Part shown: in pieces, positions 33,768 through 37,962 of the stretch
Layout of the letters: each line of letters starts with the position of its first letter
Numbering within the stretch: position 1 is the stretch's first letter
DNA from: an uncultured Gammaproteobacteria bacterium
GTDB taxonomy: Bacteria; Pseudomonadota; Gammaproteobacteria; SZUA-140
DNA: 37,962 nucleotides
NCBI GenBank assembly: GCA_945787155.1
Contig: CALZHD010000046.1
Location: 1-37,962, forward strand
Reading direction: 5' to 3'
Translations under genes and position numbers: made by a program
The notes under the pieces: model-generated
What the model saw: only the letters and a program-made list of their open reading frames with translations
Database searches by the model: none
What the model was told of the DNA's origin: nothing

Positions 33768-35950
33768 GTCATCAGCATCTAGTTGAAGTAAATCGTTTTG
33801 CGTTTACGCAGGCGGCACTGGATGATATCCGAAACAATGCCTATGCCAGTAATCATTGGCCTTTGGTCTATGTGTTGAGTGGGGGCAAAAAAAAGTTTGC
33901 ATATATTGGTGAGACCACGGATACACTCATCCGCATGTGCTCACACCTGCGGGACGATAATAAAAAACGATTAACCTCAGTGCATTTGATCAGTAGCGAG
34001 CGTTTCAATAAGTCAGCAACACTGGACATAGAATCCAGCTTGATCAGGTACATGGCTGCTGATGGTAAGTTTTCCCTACTTAATGGTAATTTGGGCCTGG
34101 TAGACCATAACTATTACCAGAAGGAAGATCTTTATGCTCCGATCTTCAGGGAGGTGTGGAATAAGCTTCGCAGAGAAGGAGTGGTCGAACATTCACTGGA
34201 ATTTATTGATAATTCCGATTTATTCAAATATTCACCCTACAAATCACTTTCCTTTGACCAGCGTCAGGGGTTGCTCGGCATCATGTATGCGTTGCTGGAT
34301 GATCAGGTGAATAACTTGGTAGTTCAGGGTGGCGCCGGTACGGGTAAATCAGTTTTGGCGATATTTTTATTTAAGCTGATGCACTCCGATGGCAGTGATG
34401 TGAATTTCCGCGAGTTTTCCGACGAGGAAGGCGAACTGTGTGATTTACTGAAGCGTCTAAAACAGCGTTATAAAAAGCCAAAAATGGCTTTGGTCGTGCC
34501 AATGACGTCTTTCAGGAATACTCTAAAAAAAGCCTTTAGACATATTGCTGGTTTAAGTGCAGACATGGTCATTAGCCCCTCTGAGCTGGCGAAAAAAAAG
34601 TACGACATTATTGTGGTGGATGAGTCACACCGTTTGCGAAAGCGTGTGAACCTGGGTGCTTATTATGGTGCTTTTGATAAGGCTTGTGTGGCACTGGGGT
34701 TTGATAAAGGAACTTGCAGTGAAGTGCATTGGGTATGTAAGCAGTCAAATAAGGCTGTTTTCTTTTATGATGAAAGCCAATCTATCAAGCCTTCGGATGC
34801 CAACCCTGAGGATTTTGATTCGCTGATGGCAGAAAGTGCGACGCAGGTTCAGGCGCTGGTTTCACAGTTTCGTGTTGGTGGTGGTAATGCCTATGTGGAC
34901 TTTGTGGATGCTTTACTGAATGTTCGGTTGCAGGCAGGTAAACAGTTTAGCTCAAGGCGTTATGAGTTTGCTTTGTTTGATTCCATAGAAGATATGGTAT
35001 CTACCATTCAGCAAAAGAATGAGAAATTTGGTTTGTCACGTTTGATTGCGGGGTATGCATGGCCTTGGGTTTCAAAAAAAGACGAAAAGCTCTTTGATAT
35101 TAAAATTAAAGATACCCAGTTGCGCTGGAATAACACCAATACAGACTGGATCAATTCAAAGAATTCTGAGCAAGAAGTAGGCTGTATTCACACTACACAG
35201 GGTTATGATCTAAATTATACAGGCATTATTTTTGGCGAGGAAATCACCTACGATAAGGCGCGCGATGAAATTGTGATTGATGAAAATAAATATTTTGATC
35301 GCAATGGTAAGCAAAGCATCCATGATCCTGCTGAATTAAAGAAATACATTCTGAATATTTACAAGACCATTATGCTTCGTGGTATCAAGGGGGCATTTGT
35401 CTATGCGTGTGATGACGGCCTGCGGGACTATCTGGCAGAGCATATTCCCATGCATCGTTCAGCGACCGAAAAGAAAAAGGAAGCAGTTGTTGAATTGAAA
35501 CCTTTTGTTAATGCCGTGCCTTTTTATGATTTACAGGCAGCGGCAGGTGGCTTTAGTGAACTTCAACAGGCCGAACATACCGAGTGGGTAGTAGTTCCGG
35601 AAGATGTGAAAGTGAGTGAAAGTCTGTTTGCCTGTAATGTGGTGGGGGAATCCATGAATAAGGTGATATCCAATGGTGCTACCTGTCTTTTTCGTCTTGA
35701 TCGTGGTGGAAGCCGCAATGGCAAGATTGTTTTAGTGGAACACAGCGATGTAATTGATGGTGACAGTGGATCCCATTACACCGTTAAAGAGTATGAAAGT
35801 TTCAAGGTAGAAGATAACAGTGGATGGCGTCATCAAAAAATTCTGTTGAAACCGGTTTCCTATGACAAGGCCTTTGACGTATTGGAAATAACAGAAGATA
35901 AGTCATCACATTATCATGTGATTGGGGAGTTTTTGAGAGTATTGGGATGA
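33764..35950 (+). CDS. GIY-YIG / DUF2075 ATPase / LexA-like autoprotease fusion
   Basis: 728 aa in three parts. (1) Residues about 32-110: a GIY-YIG-like nuclease domain, with VYVLS, 8 residues, then YIGE (47-50), Arg57 and a candidate catalytic Glu90 (DIESSLI). (2) About 160-575: a DUF2075 superfamily-1-like P-loop ATPase, with Walker A GGAGTGKS (189-196), Walker B IIVVDESHR (282-290), FFYDESQS, VSQFRVGG and HTTQGYDLNYTGIIFG. (3) About 585-728: an S24/LexA/UmuD-type domain with FYDLQAAAGGFSE, VGESMNKVISNGA (Ser630) and YTVKEY (Lys675), laid out as in LexA. The Ala594-Gly595 bond is where LexA cleaves itself. It is translationally coupled to the MazG-like gene. A role in phage defence or damage response is inferred. 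Confidence 0.85.
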   Translation: MSHQHLVEVNRFAFTQAALDDIRNNAYASNHWPLVYVLSGGKKKFAYIGETTDTLIRMCSHLRDDNKKRLTSVHLISSERFNKSATLDIESSLIRYMAADGKFSLLNGNLGLVDHNYYQKEDLYAPIFREVWNKLRREGVVEHSLEFIDNSDLFKYSPYKSLSFDQRQGLLGIMYALLDDQVNNLVVQGGAGTGKSVLAIFLFKLMHSDGSDVNFREFSDEEGELCDLLKRLKQRYKKPKMALVVPMTSFRNTLKKAFRHIAGLSADMVISPSELAKKKYDIIVVDESHRLRKRVNLGAYYGAFDKACVALGFDKGTCSEVHWVCKQSNKAVFFYDESQSIKPSDANPEDFDSLMAESATQVQALVSQFRVGGGNAYVDFVDALLNVRLQAGKQFSSRRYEFALFDSIEDMVSTIQQKNEKFGLSRLIAGYAWPWVSKKDEKLFDIKIKDTQLRWNNTNTDWINSKNSEQEVGCIHTTQGYDLNYTGIIFGEEITYDKARDEIVIDENKYFDRNGKQSIHDPAELKKYILNIYKTIMLRGIKGAFVYACDDGLRDYLAEHIPMHRSATEKKKEAVVELKPFVNAVPFYDLQAAAGGFSELQQAEHTEWVVVPEDVKVSESLFACNVVGESMNKVISNGATCLFRLDRGGSRNGKIVLVEHSDVIDGDSGSHYTVKEYESFKVEDNSGWRHQKILLKPVSYDKAFDVLEITEDKSSHYHVIGEFLRVLG

Positions 35951-36085
35951 TGATGTATAGAAGGAAAAAGAGGGCGACAACAAACGCGAATGATTTAGAT
36001 CTGTCACTGACCCCTTTATCCTTTAAAGCAGGCTCACATTACTGAGAATTGAATAAAATGCCTAAGCTAATTATAGAATGTATTT

Positions 36086-36172
36086 CTCGTTCCCACGCTC
36101 CTGCGTGGGAACGCATACGGTGGTAGAGTCTGGTTGCGGTATGGATTCCCACGGGGGACCGTGGGAACCAGG
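36086..36172. repeat. REP doublet, copy 1
   Basis: An 87-bp unit of two palindromes. GTTCCCACGC-TCCT-GCGTGGGAAC (36089-36112) and TTCCCACGG-GGGA-CCGTGGGAA (36146-36167) are joined by GCATACGGTGGTAGAGTC. It is followed by three tandem CCAGGTA units just before the RAYT gene. The same doublet recurs downstream of that gene in the same orientation. Confidence 0.88.
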
Positions 36173-36213
36173 TACCAGGTACCAGGTAACTAGAAAGAGG
36201 AAGGAGTAAGCAA

Positions 36214-36743
36214 GTGGGTAGAAGCCGTTACAAAATAGTTGATCCAAAACAACCCCATTTCATTACTTGCACGGTATTGCACTGGATACCTGTATTTACC
36301 CGGCCGGCGACTGTTGACATCGTTCTGGACTCTCTGCGTTTTCTAATGGGCGAGGGTTTAAAGGTTTATGCCTATGTCATTCTGGAGAATCACCTGCATC
36401 TGCTTGTACAAAGTGAACAGCTGGATGTTATATGCGAAGGTTTAAATCTTATACGGCTAAGGAGTTAATTCAATATCTGGATTCGCAAAATATAAAACAG
36501 ATACTTGAGCAGTTGGCTTTTTACAAGAAGGCGCATAAAGATGATCGGGCCTATCAATTCTGGCAGGAAGGTATTCACCCGGAGTGGATTCAAAATAGTG
36601 AAATGATACGGCAGAAGGTTACTTACATTCATGAGAATCCGGTCAAACGAGGTTATGTTGATTTAGCTGAGCATTGGCGATATTCGAGTGCAAGAACTTA
36701 TGCAGGGCAAGAGGGCTTGTTGGATGTTTGCATGGAGTGGTGA
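36214..36743 (+). pseudogene. RAYT (REP-associated tyrosine transposase), frameshifted
   Basis: A single-strand Y1-type IS200-like transposase associated with REP sequences. The 5' part (GTG start, GAGGAAGGAG upstream) has MGRSRYKIVDPKQPHFITCT and the HUH motif ENHLHLLVQ (about residues 63-71). The 3' part, in another frame, carries MRRFKSYTAKELIQYLDSQN and YIHENPVKRGYVDLAEHWRY with SSARTYAG. The two frames join near 36430, where one base is missing between QLDV and MRRFKSY. Apart from this the protein is full length, so it is a fresh mutation, a frameshift-expressed gene, or a sequencing error. Confidence 0.85.
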
Positions 36744-36756
36744 GCATGGTTCTTTC

Positions 36757-36843
36757 CTCGTTCCCATGCTCCAGCGTGGGAATGCATACGGTGGTAGAGT
36801 CAGCCCGAGGTATGGGTTCCCACGGGGGACCGTGGGAACCAGG
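36757..36843. repeat. REP doublet, copy 2
   Basis: Same 87-bp unit and orientation as copy 1. The second hairpin (TTCCCACGGGGGACCGTGGGAA) is identical; the first differs by C-to-T changes that leave one G-T pair. Together they bracket the RAYT gene, the usual form of a REPtron. Confidence 0.88.
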
Positions 36844-36860
36844 GAACTGGAAGAGGCGGC

Positions 36861-36885
36861 AACGACCGAGAAATCCTCGGTCGTT
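36861..36885. terminator. Perfect 10-bp stem hairpin before fic
   Basis: AACGACCGAG, loop AAATC, CTCGGTCGTT. The stem is perfect. It is followed by CACGGTTTTA, only a short T-run, so it is a weak intrinsic terminator at best, or an attenuator or protein-binding site 65 nt before the fic start. Confidence 0.4.
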
Positions 36886-36949
36886 CACGGTTTTACCATC
36901 ATGCAAAAAGTGCATATTACAAAAACAGGCCGGATGTTAAGGTAAAGCC

Positions 36950-37962
36950 ATGAGCGCGAAAAAGTATCAACCCCCGTTTACCTTTACCAGCCAGATCGTT
37001 GAGCGGGTTTCGGTGATTAGTGAATTACTTGGGGCGTGGAGTGAGCGTAGCGGCACAAGTTTGACGCCTATGCTACGCCGTGGAAATCGCATCAAGACGA
37101 TTCAGGCTTCGCTGGCCATTGAACACAATACGCTGAGCATTGAACAGGTCAGCGCGGTGATTGAGGGTAAGCCGGTTTTGGGGCCGCCCCGCGAAGTCCA
37201 GGAAGTGCGTAATGCATTCGCCGCCTATGAAAAACTGGAGCAGTGGCAAGCGAGTAACGAAGGGCATTTGCTCGAGGCCCATAGTTTGTTGATGCGCGCT
37301 TTAATAGAAGATGCCGGTCACTATCGTGCCGCTGGTGTGGGAGTTTATGACGGCGACACGCTGGTGCACATGGCGCCGCCTGTGAATCGGGTAGCAGGAC
37401 TGATGGCTGATTTACTTGGTTGGCTGCGTGATACGGACTTGCCGCCATTGGTTTCCAGTTGTCTGTTTCATTATGAGTTTGAGTTTATCCACCCTTTTGC
37501 CGACGGCAATGGCCGTATGGGGCGTTTGTGGCAGACCTTGATTCTGTCCGGCTGGCGTTCCGAGTTGGCCTGGTTGCCCGTGGAAAGCGTCGTGCGTGAT
37601 CGTCAGCAGGCTTATTACGCGGCGCTCGCGGTAGCTGATCAGGCCGCAGATGCGACCGCTTTTGTGGCTTTTATGCTGGAATCACTGGAGCAGGCCTTAA
37701 TCGATGCGTTGCAGCAAAATGAAGAGACAAGTGAGGAGGTAAATGACGGGGTAAGCGAGCTATATGATGGCCGTTTAAGCGTCAAGCTGGATGCGCTGGA
37801 CCGGCAATTATTGGCATTATTTGTTGAGCAACCTTATGTCACGCAGCAGCAGCTTGTGGAACTGACCGGGAAATCATTGAGCACGATTCAGCGCCGTATT
37901 CGTAAATTGCGCCAACAGCACCTTGAACGGGTAGGGTCGGATAAATCGGGTTACTGGCGGGT
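36950..37962 (+). CDS. Fic-domain protein AMP-transferase, 3' end cut by window edge
   Basis: Fic proteins usually transfer AMP to Ser/Thr/Tyr of target proteins. 337 residues are visible, starting MSAKKYQPPFTFTSQIVERV. The Fic core is complete: HPFADGNGRMGR (181-192). An N-terminal inhibitory-helix motif of the class II type is present as SLAIEHNTLS (Ser54, Glu58), with His where Gly is usual. A C-terminal winged-helix begins at about residue 280 (QPYVTQQQLVELTGKSLSTI). The family is generally 340-380 aa, so only a few dozen residues are lost. Absent from the ORF track because no stop is in the window. It lies just beyond a RAYT element and a candidate defence locus. Confidence 0.9.
   Translation, partial: MSAKKYQPPFTFTSQIVERVSVISELLGAWSERSGTSLTPMLRRGNRIKTIQASLAIEHNTLSIEQVSAVIEGKPVLGPPREVQEVRNAFAAYEKLEQWQASNEGHLLEAHSLLMRALIEDAGHYRAAGVGVYDGDTLVHMAPPVNRVAGLMADLLGWLRDTDLPPLVSSCLFHYEFEFIHPFADGNGRMGRLWQTLILSGWRSELAWLPVESVVRDRQQAYYAALAVADQAADATAFVAFMLESLEQALIDALQQNEETSEEVNDGVSELYDGRLSVKLDALDRQLLALFVEQPYVTQQQLVELTGKSLSTIQRRIRKLRQQHLERVGSDKSGYWR

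Noticed and set aside
36164-36190. Tandem CCAGGTA units as a possible CRISPR or iteron array
   Set aside because: Only three 7-bp units without spacers; a local slippage product.
36674-36945. Two overlapping ~85-aa ORFs after the RAYT
   Set aside because: They read through the REP doublet and hairpin, so the translation is repeat DNA.

Overview
The window looks like a chromosomal stretch of a gammaproteobacterium; this is inferred from protein types and base composition, and no 16S or other phylogenetic marker is present. Gene density is high, ribosome-binding sites are mostly AGGAGG-like, and many products are envelope, stress or RNA-maintenance proteins. No tRNA, rRNA or CRISPR array was seen.

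Left part, 1-8.4 kb, mostly minus strand. A Mrp-type cation/proton antiporter operon is read in the order E-F-G-(DUF4040+B)-C-D. It has a fused 321-aa subunit and two tightly packed candidate small ORFs; mrpD runs off the left edge. Behind it lie an acetate kinase gene broken by a deletion of about 20 nt, a small exported protein, and a 905-aa type II P-type ATPase.

8.4-14.4 kb. An IS3-family fragment is followed by a membrane-lipid set: a ceramidase-like CREST membrane hydrolase, a PagL-like outer-membrane protein, and on the minus strand a 961-aa ACP / fatty-acyl-AMP ligase / PlsC acyltransferase fusion. Then come a ferritin-like protein and the degraded remains of an Hsp20 gene.

14.4-28 kb, mostly plus strand. 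This is a compact stress and nucleic-acid maintenance block: DUF2934, archease, RtcB RNA ligase, a Pro/Glu-rich peptide, archaeal-type methionine adenosyltransferase, a CBS-pair protein, a NYN-LOTUS putative RNase, a coiled-coil protein, a YbhB/PEBP protein, DUF502, a CapA-like protein, a P5C-type aldehyde dehydrogenase, tandem DUF2845 (minus strand), PolX and a small acidic protein. Most genes have their own ribosome-binding site, so the block need not be one operon.

28-38 kb is more AT-rich, more accessory and repeat-laden. It holds a glycosyltransferase, a PAS-GGDEF cyclase, a lipoprotein cytochrome c, SelO flanked by two copies of a ~130-bp direct repeat, a MITE-like element with AGGAACCTCTGATT ends, and a perfect 33-bp-arm palindrome. 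The most interesting locus is a translationally coupled pair at 33.4-36.0 kb: a MazG-like nucleotide pyrophosphohydrolase and a 728-aa protein joining a GIY-YIG nuclease-like domain, a DUF2075 P-loop ATPase and a C-terminal LexA/UmuD-like autoprotease with an apparent Ala-Gly cleavage site and Ser/Lys dyad. This is a plausible damage- or phage-triggered defence module. It is followed by a frameshifted RAYT transposase between two REP doublets and a Fic AMP-transferase gene cut by the right edge.
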